Part shown: one piece after another, positions 28,271 to 36,802 of the stretch | Layout: each line of letters opens with the position of its first letter | How positions within the stretch are numbered: the first letter of the stretch is position 1 | Virus record (IMG/VR): IMGVR_UViG_3300047554_000471 | Span: 1 to 64,000 of that record | Strand: one strand, 5' to 3' | From: a virus | DNA: 64,000 nt | The notes under the pieces: model-generated | Databases searched by the model: none | The model's input: the letters and a program-made list of their open reading frames with translations, nothing else | Told to the model about the DNA's origin: nothing | Program-made: the position numbers and the translations under genes

Positions 28271-28693
28271 ATGAAAAATAACAAAACGAAAGCGAAATTA
28301 GCTGAGAGCTTATTACGTCGTTATATTCAAAAAGAGATTCGTAAGATCATGGAAGCAGATGAGGAGAACACAGAAGAAACTCCTACAGATACTCCGGCTG
28401 AAGAACCCAAACAAGATCCTACAACAGCACCTACTCCAGAACCAAAGAAGAAGGAAGAGCCTAAACCTGAACCTACTCCTGAACCTACTCCTGAACCAGA
28501 ACCGGAAGTTGGTTTAAACCAAGACTTTCAAGATGCAATAGATCAATTCGTACAAAAGCTAAAAACTAGTACAGAACCGGTTGAACAAGAGGATCTAGTT
28601 ACTATGGTAGGTGATCTTATTGATATGTTTGTACAATCTAGTGAGGGTAAATTAAAATTATTACAAGCAGTAAAATCAAACATCGTACAATAA
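28271..28693 (+). CDS. Acidic Pro/Glu-rich protein, candidate internal protein
   Basis: 140 residues. A basic amphipathic N-terminus (MKNNKTKAKLAESLLRRYIQ, then KEIRKIMEADE) carries LAE and IME sites that fit the T4 prohead-protease rule [LI]xE. A low-complexity linker of Pro-Glu-Pro-Thr repeats follows (about residues 35-78), then a small helical domain. The linker is likely unfolded. The layout, basic cleavable-looking leader plus acidic body, resembles T4-like internal or core proteins, but homology is not shown. The stop overlaps the next start by one base. Confidence 0.6.
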   Translation: MKNNKTKAKLAESLLRRYIQKEIRKIMEADEENTEETPTDTPAEEPKQDPTTAPTPEPKKKEEPKPEPTPEPTPEPEPEVGLNQDFQDAIDQFVQKLKTSTEPVEQEDLVTMVGDLIDMFVQSSEGKLKLLQAVKSNIVQ

Positions 28694-28878
28694 TGAAAAC
28701 AGCACACATCATCAAACGACTAAAGGAAGACACAGCTTATCAAGAGTTTTTCAAAAAAGCGATGGTTAAGTTTGACATCAAATCTCCAGCTGATTTAGAA
28801 GATCCTGAGAGAAAGAAAAACTTCTTCAATTACGTTGATAAAAACTACTCAGCTAAGACTGAAGGTAAACTAAGATAA
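28693..28878 (+). CDS. Small conserved phage protein
   Basis: 61 residues, highly charged and helical (EFFKKAMVKFDIKSPADLED, then KKNFFNYVDKNY). Its ATG shares the last base of the previous stop, so it is translationally coupled. I associate this compact pattern with small proteins of large phages, without a known function. No membrane segment or metal site. Confidence 0.6.
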   Translation: MKTAHIIKRLKEDTAYQEFFKKAMVKFDIKSPADLEDPERKKNFFNYVDKNYSAKTEGKLR

Positions 28879-28879
28879 T

Positions 28880-29233
28880 ATGCAAGCAAAAGTTACAAAA
28901 ACAAACCTAATGTTGATAGTAGTTATCGCAGCATTGCTGATTTACTATTTTATGTACAAAGCACCAAAGATTGGTGACGCAGACCGTTACGAAAAACAGA
29001 AACAAGAGATCGATAGTTTGACTCGAGTTATTGGTGGTTTGGAGCGTGAGCAACTGGTTCGCGATAGCATCATCAAAGACTTTGAAATAAAGGTGTCTGT
29101 GTTAGATGATGAAATCGATAACCAAAAGGGTAAAATTTCTAATCTAAAAAAACAATATGGCACTAAAATTCAAAATGTTGGTAGGTACACTCCTACTGAG
29201 CTTGACAGCTTTTTCACAGACCGTTACAATTAA
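28880..29233 (+). CDS. Membrane-anchored coiled-coil protein (inner-spanin-like)
   Basis: 117 residues. One N-terminal membrane helix (residues about 10-27, LMLIVVIAALLIYYFMY) is followed by a long charged coiled coil (EKQKQEIDSLTRVIGGLERE onward). This is the architecture of an inner-membrane spanin (Rz-like). Its last 77 bases overlap the next gene in another frame, recalling the nested Rz/Rz1 pairs. However, the partner has no obvious lipobox, so the spanin assignment is tentative. Confidence 0.55.
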   Translation: MQAKVTKTNLMLIVVIAALLIYYFMYKAPKIGDADRYEKQKQEIDSLTRVIGGLEREQLVRDSIIKDFEIKVSVLDDEIDNQKGKISNLKKQYGTKIQNVGRYTPTELDSFFTDRYN

Positions 29234-29576
29234 GGATACTTGCAAGGTTATGATTCCTTGCACTACTGCTAAAAAAATTGCAGTTGACTTGGTGAAAGGG
29301 GATTCAGCAAAAGCCGAATTAACACAGACTACACAACTATTACAACTTACCGAGCAAAAGGTTGAGTTGAAAGATAGCATTATTCAAACCTACATCCAAA
29401 AAGAAGTTAATTACACTCAGCAGATTTCTCTATACAAAGAGAAGGAGTCTAAGTATGTTATACTTGTTTCCGATCTAGAAAAGGATAATGTTAGATTAAG
29501 AAAAAAGACAAGAGTGTTGGGAGGTGTAGCGGGTACATTAGTCTTAACAACATTGGTTGGCTTCTTGCTACCATAA
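29157..29576 (+). CDS. Exported coiled-coil protein with C-terminal membrane helix
   Basis: 139 residues. A signal peptide (MALKFKMLVGTLLLSLTAFS) would be cut before Gln, a style common in Bacteroidota. Two cysteines follow (DTC and IPC), then a coiled coil and a C-terminal membrane helix (about 119-138). The start lies inside the preceding gene; an in-frame ATG at 29175 is an alternative. I recall similar KIAVDLVKGDSA proteins from Bacteroidota phages. The paired arrangement suggests a lysis or envelope role, but no lipobox is seen. Confidence 0.6.
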   Translation: MALKFKMLVGTLLLSLTAFSQTVTIKDTCKVMIPCTTAKKIAVDLVKGDSAKAELTQTTQLLQLTEQKVELKDSIIQTYIQKEVNYTQQISLYKEKESKYVILVSDLEKDNVRLRKKTRVLGGVAGTLVLTTLVGFLLP

Positions 29577-29591
29577 CAACATCGGTTACAT

Positions 29592-31163
29592 ATGTCGGAA
29601 AAGACTTTAAAAGATATAATCAAGGAGGAGTATGTAAAGTGTGCAAAGTCTGCAACCTACTTCATGAAGAAGTATTGTATGATTCAGCACCCGACTAAAG
29701 GAAAAATTCCATTTCATCTATATCCATACCAGGAAGATTCGTTACAAGACTTTCAAGAAAACGACCGTGTAATTATTTTGAAATCTAGGCAGCTAGGTAT
29801 CTCAACATTGATTGCGGGTTACGCTTTATGGATGATCTTGTTTCAAAACGACAAGAACTGTCTGGTAGTTGCGATTGACCAAAACACATCAAAGAACCTT
29901 GTAACAAAGGTGAAGGTAATGTTTGATAACTTACCTAGTTGGCTTAAATTGAAAGCTGTTGAAAGTAATAAACTTTCGATCAGATTATCAAACGGATCTC
30001 AAATCAAAGCCGTATCAAGTACAGGAACATCAGGACGTTCAGAAGCATTATCGTTAGTTATTATCGATGAGGCGGCTTTCGTTGATGGAGCTGAGGAGTT
30101 ATGGGCATCACTACAACAGACGTTGAGTACGGGTGGTCAGGGTATCTTACTATCAACACCAAACGGTACCGGTAACTTCTTTCACAAGATGTGGACAAAA
30201 GCAGAAGCTGGAGAGAACAAGTTTAAGACATTACGACTTCCATGGCAAGTGCATCCTGAAAGGGATCAAACTTGGAGAGATCGACAAGATGCGGAGCTTG
30301 GTTTACGACTAGCGGCTCAGGAGTGTGACTGTGACTTTAGTACATCAGGTAACACAGTCGTATCACCAGAACTCATATCCTACTACATGCAAACCTACGC
30401 TCAAGAGCCAATCGAGAAGCGAGGTTTTGATGGAAACTATTGGGTATGGGAGTTTCCAGATTACACAAAGAACTACATTCTAACTGCCGACGTTGCTCGT
30501 GGAGATGGTAGTGACTACTCTGCATTCCATGTCATAGAGGTAGAATCTTGTAGACAAGTTGCTGAGTATAAAGGTCAGGTAGGAACGAAGGAATTTGGTA
30601 ATCTACTAGTTGCAGCAGCTACTGAGTGGAATAACGCACTCCTTGTGATTGAAAACGCAAACGTAGGATGGGCATCAATTCAGCAGGTAATCGATAGAAA
30701 CTATTCAAACCTATATTACACCTACAAGCAAGATGCATTAGACTCTGACAAATTCTTAACAAAAGGATATGACTTGGCTTCTAAGACGGATATGGTTGCA
30801 GGATTCACAATGAGTCATAAAACAAGACCTTTAGTGATTTCTAAGTTGGAGTTGTTTATCCGCGAAAATAGTTGTATAATACGTAGTAAGCGCTTGCTTG
30901 ATGAGCTTTTTGTATTCATATGGAAAAGCGGTAGAGCAGAAGCAGCTCAGGGCTATAACGATGACTTGGTTATGAGTTTTGGTCAAGGGTTGTGGGTTAG
31001 AGATACAGCATTGAAGCTCAGACAAGCCGGTATAGAAATTAACAGAGTGGCAATGAACAATATCAAGACAACCGTACCCGTTTATACACGACCTCAGTCT
31101 AGTAATCCATGGAATATGGTAGACAATAAGGGGAACAATGAGGACATGGGATGGCTTCTTTAA
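29592..31163 (+). CDS. Terminase large subunit (T4 gp17-like)
   Basis: 523 residues. The ATPase half shows a Walker-A-like KSRQLGIST at 64-72 and Walker B LVIIDEAAF near 155-163. The RNase-H-type nuclease half shows TADVARGDGSDYSAF near 297-311, VIENAN, and a final DDLVMSFGQGLW. This is the packaging motor that translocates DNA into the prohead through the portal and cuts the concatemer. It is somewhat shorter than T4 gp17 (610). The gene stands 15 bases after the coiled-coil gene and 31 before the portal gene. No small terminase subunit is recognisable nearby. Confidence 0.95.
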   Translation: MSEKTLKDIIKEEYVKCAKSATYFMKKYCMIQHPTKGKIPFHLYPYQEDSLQDFQENDRVIILKSRQLGISTLIAGYALWMILFQNDKNCLVVAIDQNTSKNLVTKVKVMFDNLPSWLKLKAVESNKLSIRLSNGSQIKAVSSTGTSGRSEALSLVIIDEAAFVDGAEELWASLQQTLSTGGQGILLSTPNGTGNFFHKMWTKAEAGENKFKTLRLPWQVHPERDQTWRDRQDAELGLRLAAQECDCDFSTSGNTVVSPELISYYMQTYAQEPIEKRGFDGNYWVWEFPDYTKNYILTADVARGDGSDYSAFHVIEVESCRQVAEYKGQVGTKEFGNLLVAAATEWNNALLVIENANVGWASIQQVIDRNYSNLYYTYKQDALDSDKFLTKGYDLASKTDMVAGFTMSHKTRPLVISKLELFIRENSCIIRSKRLLDELFVFIWKSGRAEAAQGYNDDLVMSFGQGLWVRDTALKLRQAGIEINRVAMNNIKTTVPVYTRPQSSNPWNMVDNKGNNEDMGWLL

Positions 31164-31172
31164 TGCCGCGAC

Positions 31173-31180
31173 TATTTATT
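31173..31180 (+). promoter_or_regulatory. TATTTATT box (probable late promoter)
   Basis: TATTTATT preceded by AC, 14 bases before the portal ATG at 31195. Confidence 0.55.
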
Positions 31181-31194
31181 AAAAATAAACACTA

Positions 31195-33045
31195 ATGGCT
31201 GAAAATAAGACACTCTTTAGCAGGCTACAAAAGCTCTTTAGTACGGATGTAATCATCCGTAACGTGGGTGGAAACCAACTAAAGGTAATCGATACAGCTC
31301 GCATTCAATCTGACGGAAACATTAACACAAACCGTCGAATTGATCGATTCTCAAGACTTTTCTCAACAGTACCTGGCATGTCTCAACATGCTGGTCAATT
31401 GCAATTATACACTCGTTTAGAGTTATTCCGTGACTATGAAGCAATGGATACGGATAGTATTATCTCATCAGCGCTAGACATTTATGCAGATGAGTGTACT
31501 GCAAAGAATGAGTATGGTGATATGTTAACTATCACAACTGGAAACGATAAGGTACAAAAGGTACTGCATAACCTATTCTACGACGTATTGAATATTGAGT
31601 TCAATTTATGGCCATGGATTAGAAACACAGTCAAGTATGGTGACTTTTTCTTACACCTCAACGTTGCAGAGAAGTTTGGTGTAATTAATGTAGAACCTAT
31701 TTCAGCTTATGAGATGATCAGAGAAGAAAACTTTGATCCAGAAAACCCTACAAAGGTACAATTCCGTAGAGATACAACAGCTGTATCTGGAGTGACTCAT
31801 GTAGCTAGTGTGCGTAGAGAGGGTGAGGTATACGACAATTATGAAATAGCTCACTTCCGTCTACTAACAGATACAAACTTCCTACCATACGGCCGTGCTA
31901 TTATCGAGCCATCTAGAAAGGTTTGGAAGCAAATCACATTAATGGAAGATGCGATGTTAATTCATCGTATCATGAGAGCACCAGATAAGCGTATTTTCAA
32001 AATCGATATCGGTAATATTCCACCTGCAGAAGTTGATGCTTTCATGGAGGGTATGATTAATCGTATGAAGAAAGTGCCATACGTTGATCCAGAGACTGGT
32101 CAGTACAACTTAAAATACAACATGCAAAACCTACTTGAAGATTTTTATCTTCCAGTACGTGGATCAGAAAGTGGTACAAATATCGAGCCATTAGCTGGAT
32201 TAAACTACGATGGTATTACGGATATCGAGTACTTAAAAAATCGTTTATTAGGATCTCTAAAGATTCCAAAAGCTTACTTGGGTTATGAAGAAGACACCAC
32301 AGGTAAAGCGACTTTGGCATCACAAGATTTCCGTTTTGCTAGAACGGTAGAGCGTGTACAGAAAATCATCACATCTGAGTTGTATAAGATTGCAATCGTT
32401 CATCTATACTCACAAGGGTTTACAGATGAGGATTTGGTAGACTTCAGTCTCAGTTTAACAGCACCATCTTCCGTATACGAAAAAGAGAAGATTGAGTTGT
32501 GGACTAGTAAAGTTACTTTAGCTGGTGATATGATTGAGAAGAAGTTATTCAGTCGCAATTGGGTTTATGAGCAATTATTTGGCTTAACTGAGAATGAATA
32601 CTTGATGGAACAAAATCGAATTGTGGAAGATACAAAAGCACAATTTAGATTAGAGCAGATTAAGACAGAGGGTAATGACCCTATCAAAACCGGACAATCG
32701 TTCGGAACACCACACGACCTAGCAGCTCTATATAAAGGTGGTGGTGAAGTGCCAAAAGGTTATGATGAGAGACAGGCACAGATGCCTAAAGGAGGTTGGC
32801 CAGGAGCAGGACGTCCAGAGGAGCCAGGAACACATGGAACACATGAGCATCCGCTTGGGTGGGATCCATTGGGTAACAAGGCTATCCGTAAGGTTTATGA
32901 GAGTTCTAAGAGAAGAGCGTTATACGAGGGATTGATTACAGAATTGGATAAGAAGAAAAATGCAATACAGGATACGTTTGAATCTGAGCGTTTTGAAGAA
33001 AATTCAAATTTGTTGAACGAGGATAATATCTTACAAGAAGAATAA
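31195..33045 (+). CDS. Portal protein (T4 gp20-like)
   Basis: 616 residues. The body follows T4-like portal proteins: SRLFSTVPGMSQHAGQL, YEAMDTDSIISSALDIYADE, RAPDKRIFKIDIGNIP, and IEYLKNRLLGSLKIPKAYLG before the helical C-terminus. The dodecameric portal is the DNA channel at the unique capsid vertex, docking the terminase and later the neck. The C-terminal about 110 residues are low-complexity, with Gly/Pro and a His-rich patch (GTHGTHEHPLGWDPLG), unlike T4. It has its own TATTTATT box and begins the head-assembly cluster. Confidence 0.93.
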   Translation: MAENKTLFSRLQKLFSTDVIIRNVGGNQLKVIDTARIQSDGNINTNRRIDRFSRLFSTVPGMSQHAGQLQLYTRLELFRDYEAMDTDSIISSALDIYADECTAKNEYGDMLTITTGNDKVQKVLHNLFYDVLNIEFNLWPWIRNTVKYGDFFLHLNVAEKFGVINVEPISAYEMIREENFDPENPTKVQFRRDTTAVSGVTHVASVRREGEVYDNYEIAHFRLLTDTNFLPYGRAIIEPSRKVWKQITLMEDAMLIHRIMRAPDKRIFKIDIGNIPPAEVDAFMEGMINRMKKVPYVDPETGQYNLKYNMQNLLEDFYLPVRGSESGTNIEPLAGLNYDGITDIEYLKNRLLGSLKIPKAYLGYEEDTTGKATLASQDFRFARTVERVQKIITSELYKIAIVHLYSQGFTDEDLVDFSLSLTAPSSVYEKEKIELWTSKVTLAGDMIEKKLFSRNWVYEQLFGLTENEYLMEQNRIVEDTKAQFRLEQIKTEGNDPIKTGQSFGTPHDLAALYKGGGEVPKGYDERQAQMPKGGWPGAGRPEEPGTHGTHEHPLGWDPLGNKAIRKVYESSKRRALYEGLITELDKKKNAIQDTFESERFEENSNLLNEDNILQEE

Positions 33046-33057
33046 CATAAACCGACA

Positions 33058-33065
33058 TATTTATT
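33058..33065 (+). promoter_or_regulatory. TATTTATT box (probable late promoter)
   Basis: TATTTATT preceded by CA, 5 bases before the ATG at 33071. Confidence 0.5.
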
Positions 33066-33070
33066 ATTAG

Positions 33071-33928
33071 ATGAAAAAATCAACACACTCCAAAATCAGG
33101 AACACGGCAATTCTATTTGAATTGTTGACGCGTCAGGTTGCGGCTGATACTATTAAGGGTGTCGAGAAATCTCCAGCTCTAACTATTATTAGAGAGTTTT
33201 TTAAGGCTGATTCAATTCTCGCAAAAGAGTTGGTATTGTACCAAACTCTGATGAATGAAAAGTACACAGACGGCGGAAAGGCTAACTACTTATTAAACAC
33301 AGTAGTAAAATTGCGTAATAAAATGAACGCAGTGAAGCTAAGCGAAACAAAATACAACCTAATCAAAGAGGTTAAAAACCACTACGATCTTAAAGACTTT
33401 TTTAAGACTAACTTAGCTGAGTATAGAATATACGCATCTATTTATCGTATTTTTGAGGGAGTTAGTGTTGCTAAGGTAGCTGATGTGGTAAAGAGTCGTT
33501 ACACAATTCTCGAACACATCACTAGAAAAAACCAAATCAAACTTGCAGAGTCAGCAGAAGTTGCTGTAGAGGACTACCTTAAGCAAGATGAGGAGGTTCG
33601 TTTGTTAGCGTACAAGTTGATGATTAATAAATTCAATGAGAAGTATGCTAATCTATCAGCAAAGCAAAAAGGTATTCTTAGAGAATACATTAATAATGTA
33701 TCGAATACAGCTGGCTTAAAGCAGTTTATCATTAAAGAGGGTAAGATTGTAGCCACAGCAATACAGAAAATGTTACCGACTGTTAAGGATCAAGTGACTG
33801 CTATCAAATTAAATGAGGTAGTTAGTATGACTGGTAAGTTGGAAAAAATCAAGTCTGTAAAAGAAGATCACGTTCTATCTCTACTTTTGTATCACGAGCT
33901 GTTAAAAGAATTGAAAAATGTCAAGTAA
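33071..33928 (+). CDS. Helical head-cluster protein, function unknown
   Basis: 285 residues, almost entirely alpha-helical and Lys/Glu-rich (for example VAVEDYLKQDEEVRLLAYKL). There are no catalytic, membrane or signal motifs. It lies between portal and prohead protease, where T4 has the small core genes 67 and 68, so a core or head-assembly role is plausible. Its end overlaps the next start by 11 bases. I recognise no named family. Confidence 0.65.
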   Translation: MKKSTHSKIRNTAILFELLTRQVAADTIKGVEKSPALTIIREFFKADSILAKELVLYQTLMNEKYTDGGKANYLLNTVVKLRNKMNAVKLSETKYNLIKEVKNHYDLKDFFKTNLAEYRIYASIYRIFEGVSVAKVADVVKSRYTILEHITRKNQIKLAESAEVAVEDYLKQDEEVRLLAYKLMINKFNEKYANLSAKQKGILREYINNVSNTAGLKQFIIKEGKIVATAIQKMLPTVKDQVTAIKLNEVVSMTGKLEKIKSVKEDHVLSLLLYHELLKELKNVK

Positions 33929-34658
33929 GAAATTAACACTAAAAGAGGTAGAAGAGGTACGTAGGTATATTAAGAAACTGCGCAAAGAAGGTAGTACTTC
34001 AGATGGTGCAGGTGCATTTCATACACCAGGAGCTTTTACCGGAGATCCAAAAGATGATGGAACTCAGGCGGTTGATCTAGAAGACGAGCAATTTGCTTAT
34101 AGCAAAAAAGCTTCTGAAGATCATCCACACACAATCAAGCTACATGAAGTTAGCTATAAAGCTTTCAAGACAGATCCAACTGCTAATGAAGTTCAAAAGG
34201 TAAATAGAAAAATTCTCGAAGTGAATAAGATGCTTAGAGAGATTTCTAGAGCTTTAGACCATAGCATGAAGTTAAAGACCGAATCGTCATTAGATAACAG
34301 TCGCTATTGGAAGCGTACAAATGAAGCTATCTTAAAGATTAGCAACAGATTATCTGAGATAAATAAAAAAGCACGTAATTTAGCAAACCTAAAAGAACTT
34401 GCAGCTACTGCTGTTAAGGATAAACTAGTACAGCTATTTGCAAAAGCTGGATTGACCGTCAAACCTCAAGATATCGATTACAATCAGTTGGGTACTGAGT
34501 GGTATGAATTTGATGTTATGCTCGATGGAGAGCCATATGCTATCGACTATCGTAATGGTGAATTAATGTATCAAGCTTACGATGAGGAGATTAGACTAGG
34601 AAACTTCAACCAAGAACAACAATTAGTACAGAACATAACTAAAGAATTTAAAGCATGA
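33918..34658 (+). CDS. Head-cluster protein, function unknown
   Basis: 246 residues. A basic helix (LKEVEEVRRYIKKLRKEG) is followed by a Gly/Pro linker with GAGAFHTPGAF, a helical region (IKISNRLSEIN-type) and a small C-terminal alpha/beta domain (DIDYNQLGTEWYEFDVMLDG). The linker with TPGAF is a pattern I associate with T4-like phage proteins. The gene overlaps the previous one by 11 bases and the protease gene by 4. A prohead core role is inferred from position. Confidence 0.6.
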   Translation: MSSKKLTLKEVEEVRRYIKKLRKEGSTSDGAGAFHTPGAFTGDPKDDGTQAVDLEDEQFAYSKKASEDHPHTIKLHEVSYKAFKTDPTANEVQKVNRKILEVNKMLREISRALDHSMKLKTESSLDNSRYWKRTNEAILKISNRLSEINKKARNLANLKELAATAVKDKLVQLFAKAGLTVKPQDIDYNQLGTEWYEFDVMLDGEPYAIDYRNGELMYQAYDEEIRLGNFNQEQQLVQNITKEFKA

Positions 34659-35272
34659 GCAAGCAAGTAATAGTTGACTTCATAGGCTCTCTACAATTTA
34701 CTCCAGAGCAGATTAACGAATCAATTAGCCAAAATAGTGGTAAGTTGATTGTTAGTGGTGTAATGCAAAGAGGTAGTTCAAACATGGATCAAAACTTCAA
34801 CCAAAATGGTAGAAGTTATCCTATGCCTATTCTAAAGCGTGAGTGTGAAAAATACAAAAAAGTATTTGTAGCCGAGCGTAGAGCGTTGGGAGAATTAGAT
34901 CACCCAGAATCTTCTGTAGTAAACTTAGCTAACGTATCCCATAATATTTTGGACTTGTGGTGGGAAGGTAATGACTTGATGGGTAAGATTGAAATACTAT
35001 CTACACCATCAGGAAACATTGCTAAGGAGTTATTGAAAGCGGGTATCCGTTTGGGTATCAGCTCTAGAGGTATGGGCTCGGTTAAAAACCTAGGAGAGGG
35101 TAAGGTAGAAGTTCAAGACGACTTTGAAATCGTTTGCTGGGATTTAGTATCTAACCCATCAACACAAGGTGCTTTCATGAATAACCTAAATGAGGGTGTA
35201 TCTCATAGCACAAATAACAACAAATACAACAAAGTGAACTCACTGATCAGTGATATAATCTCAATAATGTAA
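34655..35272 (+). CDS. Prohead maturation protease (T4 gp21-like)
   Basis: 205 residues, close to T4 gp21 (212). The assemblin/U9 serine protease motifs are visible: GELDHP with the catalytic His83, GISSRGMG with the nucleophilic Ser at 136-137, and a later VCWDLVSNPS. In T4 this enzyme is packaged in the prohead, cleaves scaffold, capsid and internal proteins after [LI]xE, and destroys itself. Candidate targets of the same rule occur in the capsid protein and several small proteins here. The start overlaps the previous gene by 4 bases; the next gene begins one base after its stop. Confidence 0.93.
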   Translation: MSKQVIVDFIGSLQFTPEQINESISQNSGKLIVSGVMQRGSSNMDQNFNQNGRSYPMPILKRECEKYKKVFVAERRALGELDHPESSVVNLANVSHNILDLWWEGNDLMGKIEILSTPSGNIAKELLKAGIRLGISSRGMGSVKNLGEGKVEVQDDFEIVCWDLVSNPSTQGAFMNNLNEGVSHSTNNNKYNKVNSLISDIISIM

Positions 35273-35273
35273 T

Positions 35274-35633
35274 ATGAAACTCAAAAAGATAAAAGAGAGT
35301 ATCGACCAGAAGGTTGAACTAAACGAAAAAGCTCAGTTTTTAGAAGAGGTTTCTAGATTCAACGAGTATGGCGCGAGAATATATCGCACAGATGACTTGC
35401 GTGAAGCAGCAGCTGCAATTAGCAAGATTGTTGAAAACGCAGAAAGAATTGCTCTTCAAGAGACTGATGAGTGGTTTGATGAGATCACTGTGAAGCGTAA
35501 TATGAAGGGTCTACGATCAAACAATGAGCAGTTCATGAAGACTGTAAAAGAGGTTGCTAAATTACAGCAACGTCTAGAATCGTTGTATGAAGAAATGGGT
35601 CACACACTATCACGCTACTATGAAGTTAAATAA
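35274..35633 (+). CDS. Small coiled-coil head-cluster protein
   Basis: 119 residues. Nearly all helical with heptad-like charged sequence (EQFMKTVKEVAKLQQRLESL near the C-terminus). The basic N-terminus MKLKKIKESIDQKVELNEKA resembles those of neighbouring small proteins. No enzymatic motif. Placed between protease and scaffold, it may be a prohead core component. The next gene starts within its last 14 bases. Confidence 0.6.
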   Translation: MKLKKIKESIDQKVELNEKAQFLEEVSRFNEYGARIYRTDDLREAAAAISKIVENAERIALQETDEWFDEITVKRNMKGLRSNNEQFMKTVKEVAKLQQRLESLYEEMGHTLSRYYEVK

Positions 35634-35985
35634 ACAAGTCGAAGAGCTAATCGAAAGAGTTGTAAAATCCTACATTCTGGAAGCAGAAGAGGAGGCTGAT
35701 CCATTTGCTGCAGCTGCAGAAGGTGGGCCAGAAGCAGCCGAGAAAGCGGGAGAAGAAGACACGGAGAAGAAAGCTGAGCCAGAAAAGCCAGCAGGAGTAC
35801 CTGTAAAATTTAACGTAAGTGCTGTAAAAAAATATAACAATGCCAACTTTGTTAGCGATAGTGGTGTTGTTAAGAGTATTGATAAAAAGGGTGTAGTAGT
35901 AACAACACAACCGGATGGTGTCGATGTTCTAGTAAACTTTGATGATATTTCAGAAAACGTAAAAAAATTTTTTAAAAAGAAATAA
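35620..35985 (+). CDS. Small acidic protein, candidate internal/core protein
   Basis: 121 residues from the ATG at 35620. The frame is open from 35587, but the 35620 start gives the N-terminus MKLNKQVEELIERVVKSYIL, which resembles other basic leaders here. LIE and ILE sites (ILE followed by Ala) fit the prohead-protease rule. An Ala/Glu/Lys-rich linker follows, then a small beta domain (KYNNANFVSDSGVVKSIDKK) with an SH3-like look. Possible cleaved and packaged protein; inference only. Confidence 0.6.
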   Translation: MKLNKQVEELIERVVKSYILEAEEEADPFAAAAEGGPEAAEKAGEEDTEKKAEPEKPAGVPVKFNVSAVKKYNNANFVSDSGVVKSIDKKGVVVTTQPDGVDVLVNFDDISENVKKFFKKK

Positions 35986-36635
35986 TGGCAAAGCTTGGAT
36001 TAATTGTTGAACAGATCCTCAGAGAGGAAGAGGATAAAAAAGTGATAGCAGCAATGGATGCTGCAATGAAAGATTCATTCACAGCATTGGGGAATGAGTT
36101 TAAAAGCAACCAAGGTGAGATTGAACAAGAGGTTGAGTCTTCTCAGGAAGAGTTGAATGAATCTCTTGGAGCATTCGCAATTATTGGATTTATCTTGGCA
36201 CTACCTAAAGTAGTTGAACTTTTTGTTAAGGGTATTGGTAAGTTGGTAGCTGTATGGAAGAAGCTAGTTAAGCCAGGACAGGCAAAGGGTCAAGAGGAGG
36301 AGTTTGCTCACAACATTATTGAGTTCACACACAAGTGGCACAAAGCGTATGTCAAAGGTTTGAAGTTTATTCTCAAGCTTAGCGGTATTTTCAAGAAAGC
36401 TGGTATCGAAGGAGATGCTGCACAAGATAAAGCAGCAGAGATGTTGTATTACACTATTATTGCAGGACTTGCAGTCTACTCAGGAATTGGAGCGATTGGA
36501 GCCTTCAAAGGAGCAATGACTGGAGCAGCTCATGGTGGTAGCTTCTCAATTGCAGCATTTGAAGCCGCAATGGCATCTATCAAAACCTCAGAGGTTTCGG
36601 CATTCCTAGGTAAGCTTGGTCTAAAAAGCGCTTAA
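35985..36635 (+). CDS. Hydrophobic head-cluster protein, candidate internal protein
   Basis: 216 residues. The N-terminus MAKLGLIVEQILREEEDKKV contains IVE and LRE sites matching the prohead-protease rule. After an acidic linker come two hydrophobic stretches (LGAFAIIGFILALPKVVELF and YYTIIAGLAVYSGIGAIGAF), so it could insert in a membrane after ejection, or be a holin-like protein. Its ATG shares one base with the previous stop, and a terminator follows. The location within the head cluster favours a virion component. Confidence 0.6.
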   Translation: MAKLGLIVEQILREEEDKKVIAAMDAAMKDSFTALGNEFKSNQGEIEQEVESSQEELNESLGAFAIIGFILALPKVVELFVKGIGKLVAVWKKLVKPGQAKGQEEEFAHNIIEFTHKWHKAYVKGLKFILKLSGIFKKAGIEGDAAQDKAAEMLYYTIIAGLAVYSGIGAIGAFKGAMTGAAHGGSFSIAAFEAAMASIKTSEVSAFLGKLGLKSA

Positions 36636-36656
36636 TATATAAAAATTTTTTTAAAG

Positions 36657-36690
36657 AACCCACCCCAAAAGGTGGGTTTTGCTTTTTGCG
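36657..36690 (+). terminator. Rho-independent terminator
   Basis: An 8-bp stem (AACCCACC at 36657-36664 with GGTGGGTT at 36671-36678) with a 6-base loop and a T-rich tail. It ends the portal-protease operon before the scaffold gene. Confidence 0.85.
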
Positions 36691-36694
36691 TGAC

Positions 36695-36702
36695 TATTTA
36701 TG
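36695..36702 (+). promoter_or_regulatory. TATTTATG box (probable late promoter)
   Basis: TATTTATG preceded by AC, right after a terminator and 100 bases before the scaffold start at 36803. The long leader between is highly structured. Confidence 0.5.
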
Positions 36703-36710
36703 GTCATAAT

Positions 36711-36778
36711 ACGCTATCCCTATTATAGCGTCCTAGTAATTGTATCTAATTGTAGCTCTCTAATAGCTATAGGACGTT
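36711..36778 (+). promoter_or_regulatory. Structured 5' leader of the scaffold-capsid operon
   Basis: Hairpin A pairs CGCTAT (36712-36717) with ATAGCG (36725-36730) around a 7-base loop. Hairpin B pairs CGTCCTA (36729-36735) with TAGGACG (36770-36776) and encloses hairpin C, TAGCT (36753-36757) with AGCTA (36765-36769), also with a 7-base loop and stacked directly on B. A and B share bases 36729-36730, so they partly compete. The region between B and C holds AATTG twice. A regulatory RNA or stabilising leader is inferred. Confidence 0.55.
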
Positions 36779-36802
36779 AAGTCAAAACCACATTAATTAA
36801 AA

